A DNA stretch of 64,000 nt from Ceratodon purpureus (GCA_014871385.1 CM026428.1:1027088-1091087), one strand, 5' to 3'; shown: positions 1-12,199, counted from the stretch's first letter. Numbers and translations: made by a program. Notes: generated by a model not told the origin, from the sequence alone.

Positions 1-1860
1 AACGTGAGTGTATGGTCGGGTCAAAGATTTATGGGTGGAAGTACACTAGAGGTAGTGCAGTTTTGGCAAAACTCCAGTGTACCATTGAGACCTTTTAGTA
101 CTAAAGTGTACAATAAGTACTCTGCCTTACTCAATCTGAGCCGTTGAAATTCCTTGGGAGAAGAGGGGTTAGGCGATTGGGATCAGCCAATCAGGATAGT
201 CTATTCTGACACTATGGATTCGCTTTGATTTAGATCCATATGGGCCAGCACATCTCAACATGACATGTGGCGGAATTCAAATACATGGAGTGGCGGGAGT
301 TGATGTCCAGCCTCGGTGGCAGGATCTGCAATTCATTGAAGCACTTAGCATCCTAGCCTTTCCAGATACGGTTTTCGAGATTGATCATTTGATTACAATC
401 ATCCTTCTAATGTGCAATCATCCTGCTTCTGAAAATTTTATATTCGTTAAAGGTCTCAAAGTTATGGACTTGTCTCCACTTCAGGTTTTTTTTAGATGAA
501 CTTGGGATGAAGTCTAGTTCAGTCAAGTGATTGGTTGTTTGAAGCATTCCAAAATATTATGCAAGCTTTTGAAATTAAATTATAGCATGGCTCTAATAAG
601 ATTTTCTTTTTAATACGTTGTTATAGAAAATATAAATTGAAAACCATGAGTATCAACTATTTATACATTTGTTTTTTTAGAATTGTATATGGTTCCTAAT
701 TTAGTATTTTGAAAATAAACCTCCGTACTTGAATTGAGATTTCTTCCTAGAATTCATCATTTTATAAAAGAGAACATGAGAAGTTAAGATATTAGCATGG
801 TGGGAAAAGTAGAATGCAAGAAAGTACTCTATACAGCATGTTTAATTTTTGGTTTTTTTATTTTTTTCGTATATAGCTTTTTGAAGTTGTTTTAATAATA
901 ATATAAAAATTAAAATTAAAAGATGGACATCATTTCCTCCCCCCCCAAAATAACATATCGAATATTAAGATCAAAGAAGGAAAAAATTGAAAGGAAAAGA
1001 AAATAGAAGAAGAAAATAAAAATAATAGAAGGATAAATAAAATAGAAACAGATACAAAATATGATAATAAAAGAAGGAAGAAAAATAAGTAAAATGAAAA
1101 AAAAATAGAAGAAAAAAATAACAATAGTAGAAGGTTTAAAAAAAGAGACAAATATGAAATATGGTGATAAAAGAACAAAGGGGAAAAAATTATAAAAAGT
1201 GAAAAAAATTAGTTAAAGGATGAAGGAATACTATATTGAAGTGTGATGTAATAGAGAAATGAAAGTGAATTCCCCAGAGTTATGGGTGCCAATGGATTCT
1301 TGTCATAGCAATTTGAAAATAGAATATTCTAAAATGAAGGTAGATTTGTTTATATGTATTTTTTTCTTTAAATAAGGCATGAGACGTTAGAAATTAGCAT
1401 GATGGAAAAAGTAAAGCGTGCAAAATCAAACTATGAGATAGTTAATATATTCATTTAACATGTGCAACTACTTTAAGATATTTTATTAATAGAGAGATAA
1501 ATTTAAAAAATAAATGAATGAACGTCATTTTGTGCGCCCCTTCTTAAGAGTTGATATGATATATTAAAAAAGAAGAACGAAAAAATAAAAATAAATCAAG
1601 ATTATTAGAAAAAATAATAGATCAAGATTATTTCTTCCCCCCTTTAAATAAAATATGAAACATTTAAAGAAACAGAAGAAGTGAAAGAATTGAGAAGGAC
1701 ATTTTTCCAAAGACAAAAGATCAAGATATTGTAGAGATTGCTTTATATATGTTGTTCATTTAAAAATGGAAAAGAAAATGAGATCTATTTTAAGTTTATT
1801 TGATCCCCAACCAGGGATGGCGGGTGGGGATTGCTAGGGGTAATGGTTTAGGGTTTTAGT
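1..1860. other. AT-rich non-coding flank with GTAC cluster and polypurine tract
   Basis: I see no credible gene here. Positions 40-130 hold about six GTAC tetramers in an AGTACA/TGTACA/AGTACT context, the same flavour as the introns of the element further right. From about 930 to 1210, and again to 1700, the strand is strongly purine-rich (A and G runs), which produces meaningless Phe/Leu-rich reading frames on the other strand. A GGTTTAGGGTTTTAG telobox-like string lies at about 1845-1860, just upstream of the first gene. Confidence 0.6.
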
Positions 1861-3892
1861 TAGCCGTAATGTGGGTTTCTACGGGTGTTGGTCAGCTTCG
1901 ATTGTGAGGGTTTTGGTTAGCTTGGATTGTGATGGTTTAGGCGGGTGTTGGTCAGCTTGGCGCCGTGAAGGTGTGTTGGAGGTAGCTCGAGGAGTTGGGT
2001 GGGGCAGCGATGGAGCGCAGCCAAAGCGCACGCTCTGGAGACAGGGACAGCGCGAGGAGAGGGAGAAGTAAGGGAGCGCGAGAGAGAAGAAGTCGAGGTG
2101 CGGGGAGCGATGAAGATGAAGGGGGAAGGGAGGGTCCGCGGAAGAAGGCACGAGGGGAGGGAGCTGGAGGAGGGACATCTGCGAGCGAGCCTGCTGTCGA
2201 GGAGATCCAGAAGAAGGGGAGACCAACGGAAGGAAAGCGCGGCCGGGACGAGGTGGGAGAAGGAGCAACAAGTCTGCAAACGAAAGGGGGAGGAGCGAGG
2301 CGAGGGAGGGCACCAAGCCGGGACGAGGAGGAGAGAGAACCAGCCGCAGGCTCGAGGTCCACAACAAAGAAGAAGGAAAAGGGCCCGATGCGGTCCGAGA
2401 AGGCCTTCCTGTGCGTGGAGGACGTTGATGAAGAAATCGACAAGTTGAAGAAGCCTCCACGGGAGCTGAAGAAGGCAGATTTTGCAACAGAGTATGGACT
2501 CTCCAACGAGGGAGACAATCCCCACCACTTCCGTCGCGGAATAGTCTCCTCCGACACGGTGCGTAGGTTATTCGGTAAACCGTATGGGGATGGGGGCCGT
2601 AGCGGATTCTATTGGCAGGGTTGCGAGGTTCAAGAGGTGGTGGATAGGGTGAAGTACTTGCACCCGATTCTGTACCAGCACGAAGAAGAGGAGAATCCGA
2701 ACCTGATTACCATCACGTTTGCGGAAGGAGTTGCTTTTGGAGTACAAAGAGGGTGGAGGTCGGGTGAATTGGTGTGCATTTGGGGAGGAGACTAACAAGC
2801 GACAAAGGAGTGGGTACAAGTTAGATCGAGGGAAGTTGGAGGAGCTGAGGAAGAGTATCGCAGATTCCAAGTGCAAAGAGGGGAAGAAGAAGGTGGACGT
2901 GCGAGGAAAGGAGTGGCGCGGCATCAAGGTTGAGCCCGGTTGGGAAGGGAAGGGGGAGCAAGGGGACGTGGTGAGGGTGCGGGGTCGTGGGGCACCGGGT
3001 GAATCAAGGGGGGGACTTGAATCAGCCATGGCCTCGGGTGTGTGTTTGCAGGAGGATGCACAGGCATGTGATCAGGGTAGTGGGAGGTTGGCCAAGGGGG
3101 CAGTGGAGGATCGGCTGCAATGCGAGGAGGGACTAATGCAGGCCATCCATTTGGAGCAAAAGCACAAGCGGAAGCTGAAGAAGGAGGCGGCTCAACGGCT
3201 TGACCGCGCCGTTTGGAGCACCAAGCAGTTTGAATGGGGCATGGGCCAGCTGAGGAAACAGGAGGAGCAGAAGACTGCATTGATAAGAACACTTGAGTCG
3301 CAAGGAGCGGATGTATACAAGGAGAAGATCAAGATGGAGGGAATTCAGGAGCAGCTGGCAGAGGAGGAGAAGATGGTCGCGGCCGCAAAGAAGGAGCTGC
3401 AGACTGCCGAGGCTGAGATCCAGACGTTGACAAGGGAGTTGGACTTGGGCCAGCTGCAGTTTGATGCCCTTGCAGCAGAGAAGTTTCAATTGAAGCAGGG
3501 GAGGAGCAATCTGAACTTCGCTCCAAGTCCAATGGTGTATGTGGCTGGGGAATCAATTCTGCCCAGGGTAGATTTTTTAGATGAGCCCTCGCAGATCAGG
3601 ATTACAGCTTGTTGCTTGTGTTCCTTCCCATTTCCGCAAAATGACATGGTTGTATCCTCCTGTAGACACTTGTATCATCCTTTTTGTGCTTCAATTGTCT
3701 TCGTACAAAGCTGCAAGTGCGTGGCCACAGGGTGTGGGGAGATGTGTCACCCGGATTGGCACCGAAGTTTTGGCTGGGGGGAGCCACCTGCAGATTTGGT
3801 GGAGAAGGCTAGGATGCTAGGACTGGCCGAAGAAAGGAAGAGATTGATGGAAGAGAGAACAAACCAGGCTATGGCCAAGGTGCCTTCGGATG

Positions 3893-4893
3893 GTAAGTTT
3901 GCTTAAACCTAATTTTCATACTCTTATTATGTGTCTTGTTACTTGAATAGTCAATGTTGTGCTTTGTAGGGATTTCAGAGCTTCTGTACTACGTAGCTCA
4001 GATTGTAGTATGCGACTGTTCTACTTCTCGTGAGTTCTAGAAGTTTGTTATAGGAAGTATAACCAGTACACCATTGGCTAGTAAGGTTGTACACTCCATA
4101 CTTGTGGTTGCGATCACTCATCTGATCGTCATCTTAGAGAAGTTAAGCTTGCACAGTGTATAAGAAGGTCAATTTCACTAATGGCATGTGACTGAATGTA
4201 TACCTTAGTGTCAAAGTCTAAGTGCAATATGTGTACAAGAAGTTGCTTTGATGAATTCCATAGATTAGTATGTAGTGCATAATACTTGGTGATTTCTGTT
4301 AGGCGCTGGAAATGTCATGTTTGTATATCAGTGTAAAAGTCTGAATGCAACATATGTACAAGAAGTTGCTTCACTGAATTCCATAGATTTTTGTGTGTTG
4401 CAAAGTACTTGCAGGTAGTGGTTAGGCGCTGGAAATGTCATATTTGTATATTAGTGTTAAATTCAGCAAATGCAACATGTGTACCATAGATTATTGTGTA
4501 TTGCATAGTACTTGGTGACTTTGGTTAGGTGCTGGAAATGTCATATTTGTATAGTAGGCCTAATCTTCAGGTACATGCGGCTACTTAGAGCAAGTATCTT
4601 ATGTACTACATTGTGGTTGAAATGTACTTACGGTGCTGTACACAGACGACACTGTACTTGACGGAGCTACAATAGGTATTTCTTGTCTTTATTTAACTTG
4701 GTACTAGAAGTCCTACATGGTAAATATAGATTGAGTCTAGGTCCTACACTACATTCTGAATTGCAAACTTGCACAAATGGTCCACCATTTCAAATCCAAT
4801 AGGTAGTGACACTACTGGTTCATTTGTGCTAGTTGACTACAATTACATTTAGTACTATGTACATAAAGACTCTAATCTCCTGTGTCGTGGCAG
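3893..4893 (+). other. Intron of the TE1 accessory gene, GTAC-rich with internal repeats
   Basis: This 1,001-bp intron has consensus GTAAGT and GGCAG ends. It contains about 16 GTAC tetramers, where about 4 would be expected at random. A phrase beginning GTACAAGAAGTTGCTT and running on to GCTGGAAATGTCAT repeats imperfectly three times (about 4230-4320, 4350-4445, 4470-4560). Confidence 0.55.
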
Positions 4894-5619
4894 GGTCTAG
4901 CCTCAGGTTTGCATCACCTAAGAAGGCTTTCAACAGCGCGGGAGGAGCAGTCGATTGGGGAACAAGCCAAGTAGCATGCTCTGGAGGCGTGCCTCAAGAG
5001 TTTGGTGGGGTGCCACCATGGATTCTGAGAGGAGAGAGCATGATTTCAAGAGAGGCAGCAAGGTTGGAGAAGCCGGTGCAGAAGGTGGTCATGGAGGCTC
5101 TCGTTGAGGGCACTCACTTCAAGGGGTCTGAACCAGATCTAGGGTCGGAAGAGGAGTCTTCAGATGATGAAGAGCCCCATCCCAAGATGTCCCCGGAACG
5201 TTCGAGCTCCGGCACTACCGAATTGGATGGGAGCTCGGAAGATGATGCGAGCTCACATGAGGAGACAGAGGATGGAGGAGACGGCGCTGTCAGTATGGAG
5301 TTCAAGCCTTCACAGGGAGCTGGTGGAGAAGGCAGCCCACAACAGCCAGACAGCCAAGACCGTGCGGAAAGAGATGTGGAAGAGGAGGATTTGGTCGAAG
5401 TGATGAGTCCAGGGGAAGCTGAAGGGGGTCAGGGTGGTCGGGTTGTTGGTATTGTTGTCAGTGGGAGCGGGAAGAAGGCTGAAGGAGGGGTTGTGGTTGA
5501 TCTGAGCGGGAAGAAGAAGAGTGAGACTGCAGGGGTCGTTGGGAGCGGGAAGAAGAAGGCCGAGGCAGTAGAGGAGGGGACAGAGGTGGAAGGAGAAGCA
5601 GTGACGGGAATGGAGAAGA

Positions 5620-5745
5620 GACCACAGGGTGTGAGGGGGACAGAGGTGATGGCAGAGGAGAAGAAGGGGCCGCATGGAGTGAAGGGAGCGGAGGTGCTGG
5701 CAGAGGAGAAGAAGGGACCGCAGGGAGTGAAGGGGAAGGACACGC
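5620..5745 (+). repeat. In-frame tandem repeat coding EEKKGPxGVKGxEVxA
   Basis: About two and a half copies of a 16-residue unit (roughly 48-51 bp) lie in the acidic, Lys-rich part of the TE1 accessory gene. The unit is recognisable as GPQGV, GPHGV, GPQGV blocks separated by AEEKK. It looks like low-complexity expansion within a disordered segment. Confidence 0.6.
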
Positions 5746-6902
5746 CGCCGCAATTTGAGAGGAATGAAATGGCCAAGCCGGGGTCACAATGCCTCCCGGG
5801 GACGCAAGGGAAGAGCGCTTTGAGGAGAACTTCCTCGGGATGGAGCGGGGACCACGGTTGGGGGTTTGGTGGAGACACTGGTTTCGGAGGAGGCTGCTGC
5901 AAAATTTATGGCGGTATCAAGAAGGAGGTCCGAGGGTACTTTAAAGGAGAAGGAGCAGGCTCCAAAGGAGAAGGGCGATGCTCGGAGGACTGGTGTAGAG
6001 AAGGGGGGGTTGGATGTGCAAGCTTCAGTCTGCTTGGAAGGAGAGGCAGCCGTAGAGGATTCAGCCGCGGTAGAAGGATTGGCTGGTGTGGCCTCGTTGG
6101 GAGCACCAGAGGGAGAAGGAGCCGAGGTGATGAAGTCTGTTTCGCCCCGGTCTCCTTTCAAGCTGAGAGCAAAGAGGGCAAAGGGGCCGGAGGTGGAGGA
6201 TGATGTTGGCGCGGGACAATGTGCGGCGATAGAGAATGTGTACTCAGTTGACAAGACCACATACAAGGAGCTCGCTAGGATTGTTGGAGCGAGTGGGAGT
6301 CCCGCGGCTGTCCCTGAGGTCAATGTGCGGACCACGGCACGCATCGCCAAGGAGGCAGAGCAAGTGGCAGAGGAATCTGCTGAGAAGACCAGGGCGAAGG
6401 GGAGAAAGAAGGAGAAGGTGAAGGGCGGCAAGGTAGGTGACAATCTCTCACAGAAAAGGCGGAGAGGTCGTGCCACATAGAATACAGGCTTGAGCAATCT
6501 GTAGGATTGCCTTTTGTAGTTAGTTTTTTGTTTTTTGATCTATTGAGCTGCGGTACAATGCCTGTATAGAATGGATTTGCAGGTATATTAATGTATCTTA
6601 CCTCATCAGTGAGGTCTTCCTTACAGGGAAGGTTCGAGGCTTGTCTGTTTTTTTCCCCATGCGGTTGTTCTAGTTGCAGCCCTGATTTTTATTTCTTTAT
6701 TTGTATTCCTCCCCTGCAGTCTTAGAACTTGTCTTTTCTATTTTTATGACGATAACGAGGGGAAGGTGGTCTGTTGGAATGGGATTCAACCAGGCTGAAG
6801 CTTGGTATGATGCAGCAGACTTGTTTAAGGGACTCGAGAGGATTCCTGTCCTTGTCGGTCAGTCTGAAATTGCTATGACATATTTTTAATACATGAATTC
6901 TA

Positions 6903-7370
6903 GTGTGGTCTTTGACCAAGCAGTCGTGCCTACCACCCTCGAAAGCCTCCGCCCCGGGGACTTCAGTCTTTGTTCCTCGGAATGCTTGGGGGCGAATGGT
7001 ACTTGTGCATGCCAATCCAGTCCAGTCGGTGGAGTTGCATACACTGAAGGAGGCCAAGTGGAGGACGTATCTGGAGCCACGCAACGAAGAAGATGCACAT
7101 TACTGTAAGAAGGCAGCACGGTGTTTTAATGGAGATTCAGTGTGCCGAGGTCATGTGGGTCGTCTTTTCGTTAAGGAGTGCAATGTCAAGTTTAGGTGTC
7201 ATAGTGATTGTGGCAATCGTGTTGTCCAGCAGGGGATGAAGCATCAAGTAGAGGTTTTTCCTACAGCCCTTACGGGGTGGGGGATTTGGACGACTGAGCT
7301 AATACCTAGAGGTGCGTTTGTTTTTGAGTTGACGGGAGAGATTTTAACAGGAGTACCTTTAACCCTGTGA
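6903..7370 (+). pseudogene. SUVR-type histone lysine methyltransferase fragment (pre-SET plus start of SET)
   Basis: The reading frame carries a Cys-rich pre-SET segment with CRGHVGRLFVKEC and a CGNRVVQQG motif. The first part of a SET domain follows, with GWGIWTTELIPRGAFV and ELTGEILT. This order matches plant SUVR4/SUVR-type H3K9 methyltransferases, where CGNRVVQRG leads into GWGLRT and GEILTN. The catalytic half (the NHxCxPN motif, the Tyr and the post-SET cysteines) is absent: the frame stops at 7370, exactly where the oppositely oriented transposase pseudogene begins. It is therefore a truncated host gene fragment, either captured by or interrupted by the mobile element. The N-terminal limit is uncertain, because similar GC-rich sequence starts a little upstream and may include another exon. 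Confidence 0.65.
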
Positions 7371-10300
7371 GGACCTAGAACCATAGGGAATTTATAAGCT
7401 CTAACCAGATGGGCATCGACATGTGCATCAACTGCTTTGTCACAGAGTACATATGTCTTCTCACCGCGTCCATACTTCTTGTAATACTTTGCTCTGATCA
7501 CGACGTCTCCAGCCCTAAATATTCCCCCCCAAGGGCAAGTCATAGGCTCTGCTAATACAAACTTCTTCGCTTGACACTGGAGAATGTAGAATTTCAACCC
7601 GTCTTCGTTCTCTTCTTCTGCTGGAATCATGGAATTGTCGCCGATGTCCACCAAATCACCGACCTCCTCTGAAATGCCGTCATACAGCCAGTTAGCCTCG
7701 TCATCAACTTCTTCAATTTGTTGTGCTACGGCCCCTGCACTCATCGGACAGAGCCTCTGTACAGTCGGCTCCTGCACATGCGACAAGTTCTCACACTCAG
7801 TCCAATCACCATCTATACACGGGACACAGAAGCATGACAACTCTCGAGTTCTAAGCATAGTAGGATCAGACATAGAGAAGCCCATAATAGAATATAGACT
7901 CTTTGAGCCGGGCAAAGTGTTACACTTGATACTCTTATCAGTATGATCCACCTTTGTATTTCCTATCAATCAAAATACACGTGAAAGAGGGGAAGTTTTA
8001 GCATGAGCATATGAGCTAGCAACACGATCTGTGTATTTTTCCTCCAGGAACGCCACCACTTGAGCGGCATTCTGTAAGGGCCTGAGTGGATTCTAGATCT
8101 GCTTAGCAACAAGCGCCCTCTTCACCACGGCACCAGCCCCATCCCATTCTCCTTTTCCATGAGCCGACTCAAAATAGTTCCACCGCATCTTGCAGCCCCC
8201 TTTGAGCGCAGGGTAGCGTGCAACAAAGTACATCGCTGTTGCGCACTTAAACTAGGAACTACACCCGTCACTGTAGACCCAATGTTCCTCCGGTGTCAAC
8301 CCTCAATCACCCAGCCAATCCCAATGCAACGTCAGACAATGTTGAACAAAAGCTGAATCGTGAGCCTTATCATCAGATATGTAGAAGTGTGTCTGCTTCA
8401 TGGTCTGCTCTCCTGCTTTCCACATCGTAATGTGCACCAGGATGGTCACACTAGTACTGAAGTAGTACAAGCTCTGGACCTCGTTCTGGATGGCAAAAGT
8501 GTAGTTCTCTGCATAGTCAATATGTGACACAACAACCTCCTCCGGAACGTTCTTCATCATCAATTGGCATTGCTCATCTTGCCATCGCGCCTTGAAGTTG
8601 TGCGTGACGAAGGTGGTCACTGTTTTCTCCATATAAGATAGGAATTCGTTAGCAGCTGTATCTCTGAAAGCCTCCCTAAGCCGTTTCTTCACTTTTCTAG
8701 TGTGAGCATCCACTCCCACCTGGTAGTATACAAAACATTTCCATCTAACAAGAAAGGTGTTAGAACCAGACAACTCATGCGGAAAGATAGGAAAGAGCTG
8801 GAAACCACAACTAGAACAGTTGCCCATGAGACATTCAAGTCTGTGCCACACATCAAATTCTCCCTTTGCACAAACACATGATTCCCACATTACAGTTATT
8901 CGTTTGAAAGTATTCTCATGTGCACAACAAGTCCCTTCCTTACTGCCTGTGCACACTATACACGCACAATCACAGGTGGTATGCACATGGAGCCCCCTGA
9001 CTTTGTCTCTAAGGTTGCTCAATCCAGCCTTCATCATGTCCATCTCCACGTGGTATATGCAACAACAGGTATTCCTCTCCTTCAGTTTTTGCACCCACCA
9101 AGGCTTCAACCTCTCAAAAGCCCTCTGCCGCACAGTACACTCTAGGTGGACCTCTTCGAAGCGCAAGAAGAACGAGGTCTGCCAATCACGCACAAGTATA
9201 CATCAGGTACAATTTAGGACCCTCATTTCAGAACCTCTTACAAAACATACAACACAATGTACTCTTTGTAGAAAACTAACACCCTTACTCTACAAAAAAC
9301 ACAGATAATCACAGTGGGTACTCCTCAGTACTTTTGACATTGACGCAAGTATAAATTGTATACTTAAAAAGTACAATACATCGCAACGCCATGTATCAAC
9401 ATGACTCCAAGTACTGAACTATACTCTAAGTTATTGATAAGTTTTCAAAAGTAGCTAAAAAAATAGAAACAAGTAAATTGTGTACCAAAGTGAAATTCTC
9501 TTCGTAAAATAAGTACAATGAAGAACCATCTTATGGACATTTATACTGCTACACCGCAACTAGTGCCACACATCAAGTCAAAAAGTACATCACGACGCAC
9601 ACCTAAGACTTACCATGAATGTAAAGTACGCATGGTACCACTTCTCCACTTCTAATCTGTAGTCCTCAGAAATACTATATCATATATTGCCTCCAAATTA
9701 CACAACCAGTACAGTTTATACTTCACTCCAACAGGACCCTGATAGAAGTTTACATTACAAAGAGTACACACCCAAAATTGACTATATATAGTAATTTTTC
9801 TTGCAATGTTTTGATCCAAATTATGTATCATGGAATGCAACCTAGGCAAAACACGTTGTACAAAAACTACAAAGTAACTGTTCTCGACTTCTCCAGAATC
9901 TTTAGAATTAATTTTTTGTCCTATGAGATACCGAAAGTGTGAAGACTAAGTATTCGGACTCATCATATTACACAAACTCATATCAATAAGTTACAACTCA
10001 CCTGAGGCTCGCACAAGTAATGTGTTGGATGAGGCTCGGCCTAGTCTTTTCGACCTACTCTCTGCTTGACGATGTCCTTCTTGTTTGGTGATACTTTTGT
10101 TTGACCATTCCACCATGCATGAATGCATTGTTTGACATACTCAGATAGTCCTGCTCTCTTCTTCCGATTTAAGCGACGACTGCAAACCGTGTCTTGACTA
10201 TCGGCGGCGTAAACCCTTCTGTTCAACGCAATATTGATGCTCTTCTGTGTCGTAACCAAAACACGTGACAACGGCCGCACTCCTTCGATCCCCTGGCTAA

Positions 10301-10799
10301 CTGCGGCATCTAACAAGGCACTCTTCCTTGCCAACAACTCGTTAGAGTTAGCCTGCTTCACTAACTGTAACTCATTTTTGAAGTTCTCAATGAAAGAATG
10401 AATAACCTTTGTTTCCTATGGCCGAGCATAGTAAACTGGTAGCAAAGGCGAAATAGTGTTATGACGCATGACCCTCTCCATAACATCTCTCCTACTAGAT
10501 GGACCGAGACAACTTCTCAACTCTTCCACTATGTACTGTGCTATGCGAAGGGAGATTCGGTTCAACTCCCGCGCAGTTAGAGCATCTTTGACTTCATGAT
10601 CCGACGGCACAGAAGCTAACACCAATGTTTCCTCGTGTCTTTGTCTATCTCGTGCTCTCTGAAGGGCCTTCCTTTCTCTCGCCCTCTCTGTAACTACTGC
10701 CCGTAACTCCTCCTGCAAGCAAGCTTCAGCAAGCCTCGCTGCTCGACCTGGGCGACTGATACCCTGTCGCAAGCGTTGCCTCTTAGCAGTGTTACCCAT
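7244..10799 (-). pseudogene. DDE-like transposase pseudogene (DYAENY / SDGC..FK / HGKG family)
   Basis: Two exons can be read: 10799-10002 (ATG at 10799, ends CAG|GTGAGT) and 9178-7244 (after GGCAG), joined in phase 0. In order, the protein has a basic N-terminus; a WWNGQTKVSPNKKDI stretch; a Cys-rich part (RNTCCCIYH, CDCACIVC); HIDYAENY followed by QNEVQS (putative first Asp); FYISDDKAHDS (second acidic site); VYSDGCSS and FKCATAMYF split by a stop; SAHGKGEWDGAGAVVKR; and ELSCFCVPC. From memory the same motif string marks an uncharacterised transposase-like family in plant and invertebrate genomes; I could not check this. The single reading frame is broken by stops at 10416, 10041, 8303, 8252, 8093 and 7970, each TAG or TGA, so the gene is dead. 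The true C-terminus is probably near 7360, where SET sequence begins on the other strand. Confidence 0.7.
9179..10001 (-). other. Intron of the TE1 transposase pseudogene, GTAC-rich
   Basis: The intron lies between CCTCAG|GTGAGT (minus strand, at 10001) and GATTGGCAG (at 9179), and keeps phase. It holds about ten GTAC tetramers, for example near 9327, 9369, 9410, 9481, 9512, 9582, 9626, 9708, 9762 and 9857. This is well above the three or so expected in 820 bp. Confidence 0.55.
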
Positions 10800-10960
10800 C
10801 GCTAGAAACCTAGGAAAATAATAGACGTAGAAAACAAGAAACACACATCAGTTATCAAAAACCGAATGAGAGTTCATGGTCGACGAGTCCAGGAAGCACG
10901 ACAAGCTTATAGTAGAAAAAAACAGAGTTACACTTTCATGAGACTGCAACCGAAACTCAC

Positions 10961-11326
10961 CGTAGAATATCAATCTTCTCACTTCCTGAACGCAATAGAT
11001 TCGCAAGAAGCAGTAGGAGACCCTAATGAAAGCCTTCCCTCAGAAAGAGAAGGTGTATTGTCAAAGCTACTTCCAGAATAACATAACGATACTGGACTCA
11101 TGAATAAAGACCGCCTAGGAGACTCATCTACGTTGTTGCACTTGCCTAGATAGAAGTCACGATTCCCTTGCTTTGACACTGGTGTTTCTTCAACATAACC
11201 CGAATCAGAAACCTCACAGAATGAATGACAGCAAGAAGAACCGAACTCAGTGATCACATTTGCAGTAAAGTATGATGTTATTAGTTTCTGAAAAAGAACA
11301 ACTTGCCGCTGCGTGGACTTTGACAT
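10961..11326 (-). CDS. Small unrecognised reading frame upstream of the TE1 transposase
   Basis: An ATG at 11326 opens about 115 codons with no motif I know. The frame stops at about 10979 but is soon followed by a good donor (CTACG|GTGAGT at 10960), with two TGA codons just before it. Read as one exon of 122 codons it would be phase 0, but it does not join in phase to the exon beginning near 10809. It may therefore be a separate small gene, a decayed first exon, or chance. Confidence is low. Confidence 0.25.
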
Positions 11327-11579
11327 TATTCACAGAGGAAGAGCAACCGCCCTTGAACTAATGAGCAAGAGTTACCCCACAGCATACAAGCTAAACTACA
11401 GCACCAAGCAAAATCTTCAATTCGCAAGCAACAGCATGCTACAGCAAAGACGCGACAGTGTGCTGCATGGGCGATAAGAGGACACCAGCGAGAGAGACGA
11501 TGACGTGGACAAATCAAGAGGTGGCGGCGCCTTCATGGCATGGCGGCTCGGGAAAACAGGATCTGTTGAAAACAACGAG

Positions 11580-12180
11580 GCAGTAGTTATGACAGATACC
11601 CAGTACATTATATACTCATGTGTACATTTTGTACAAGTAGCACGCAGGAACACGTGGAGGGTCAAGTAACGGAAAAATGACAATTCTCTTTATTTGAGAG
11701 AATGCCATTGTAGAAATGTGTGCCGCCGTTGGAAATCATGCCTCCAATTACAAAAAATCATAATTTCCCACTTCTTATTCCGTTGCAACTGAAACCAGCA
11801 CTTACTTCCATGTACAGACCAAATAAACTATGTACTTGTAAAATCAGGGATAGATTCCAATAGGCTATTCCTTATTATCTCCTTTGCAAAAAACGAAAAC
11901 AGAATTAGAGCTTCTGATGTTGAAGAATTTTGTACTTTTCTCACATACGAGTACTGTGTGACTTTTTTGTACTACTGCACAATAGTACTAATTGAACACA
12001 CTTAACTTGCTTTTCTAACTGATTCAATAATGCACAGGAGATCTCTACATATGTAGTATTTGGAAAAACAAAACAAAAACCGAGGAAAAAGCTTTTGAGT
12101 ACAGGTAATTGCAAGTACAAATTTATGCCTTTAATGTATATTGTACTGTGACTCAAAAAGTACATTCGTCTAGCATACTT
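11580..12180. repeat. GTAC-enriched right flank of TE1
   Basis: About twelve GTAC tetramers occur in 600 bp (near 11605, 11622, 11632, 11812, 11830, 11932, 11950, 11969, 11984, 12100, 12141 and 12160), mostly as AGTACW or TGTACW. Enrichment fades abruptly after about 12200, which I take as the likely right limit of the element. Confidence 0.5.
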
Positions 12181-12199
12181 CCACCCTTATGCAAACTTT

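Larger units (their letters stand above)
2010..6480 (+). pseudogene. Accessory gene of TE1: disordered, coiled-coil, RING-like protein (frameshifted)
   Basis: I do not recognise the family. The ATG at 2010 opens an Arg/Glu/Gly-rich disordered region, followed by a more ordered stretch (about 2390-2740). The frame then closes at 2795, but coding-like sequence continues in another frame from about 2720 to 3892, which suggests a one-base frameshift. This part has a long Lys/Glu/Gln coiled coil (about 3140-3490) and a Cys/His cluster (3607-3770, pattern CxxC...CxHxxHxxC...CxC...C) like a RING or PHD finger. A clean intron runs 3893-4893 (G|GTAAGT...GGCAG|GG, phase preserved). Exon 2 is acidic and Ser-rich, carries a 16-residue repeat (about 5620-5745), then shifts frame again at about 5820-5866. 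It ends in a basic tail (stop at 6480) containing RIAKEAE, also seen in the second gene of the 36-49 kb element. The two frame breaks argue for decay; unseen micro-introns are the alternative. Confidence 0.5.

Noticed and set aside
930-1178. 82-codon Phe/Leu-rich frame on the minus strand
   Set aside because: An artefact of a purine-rich tract; no motif, no start context.
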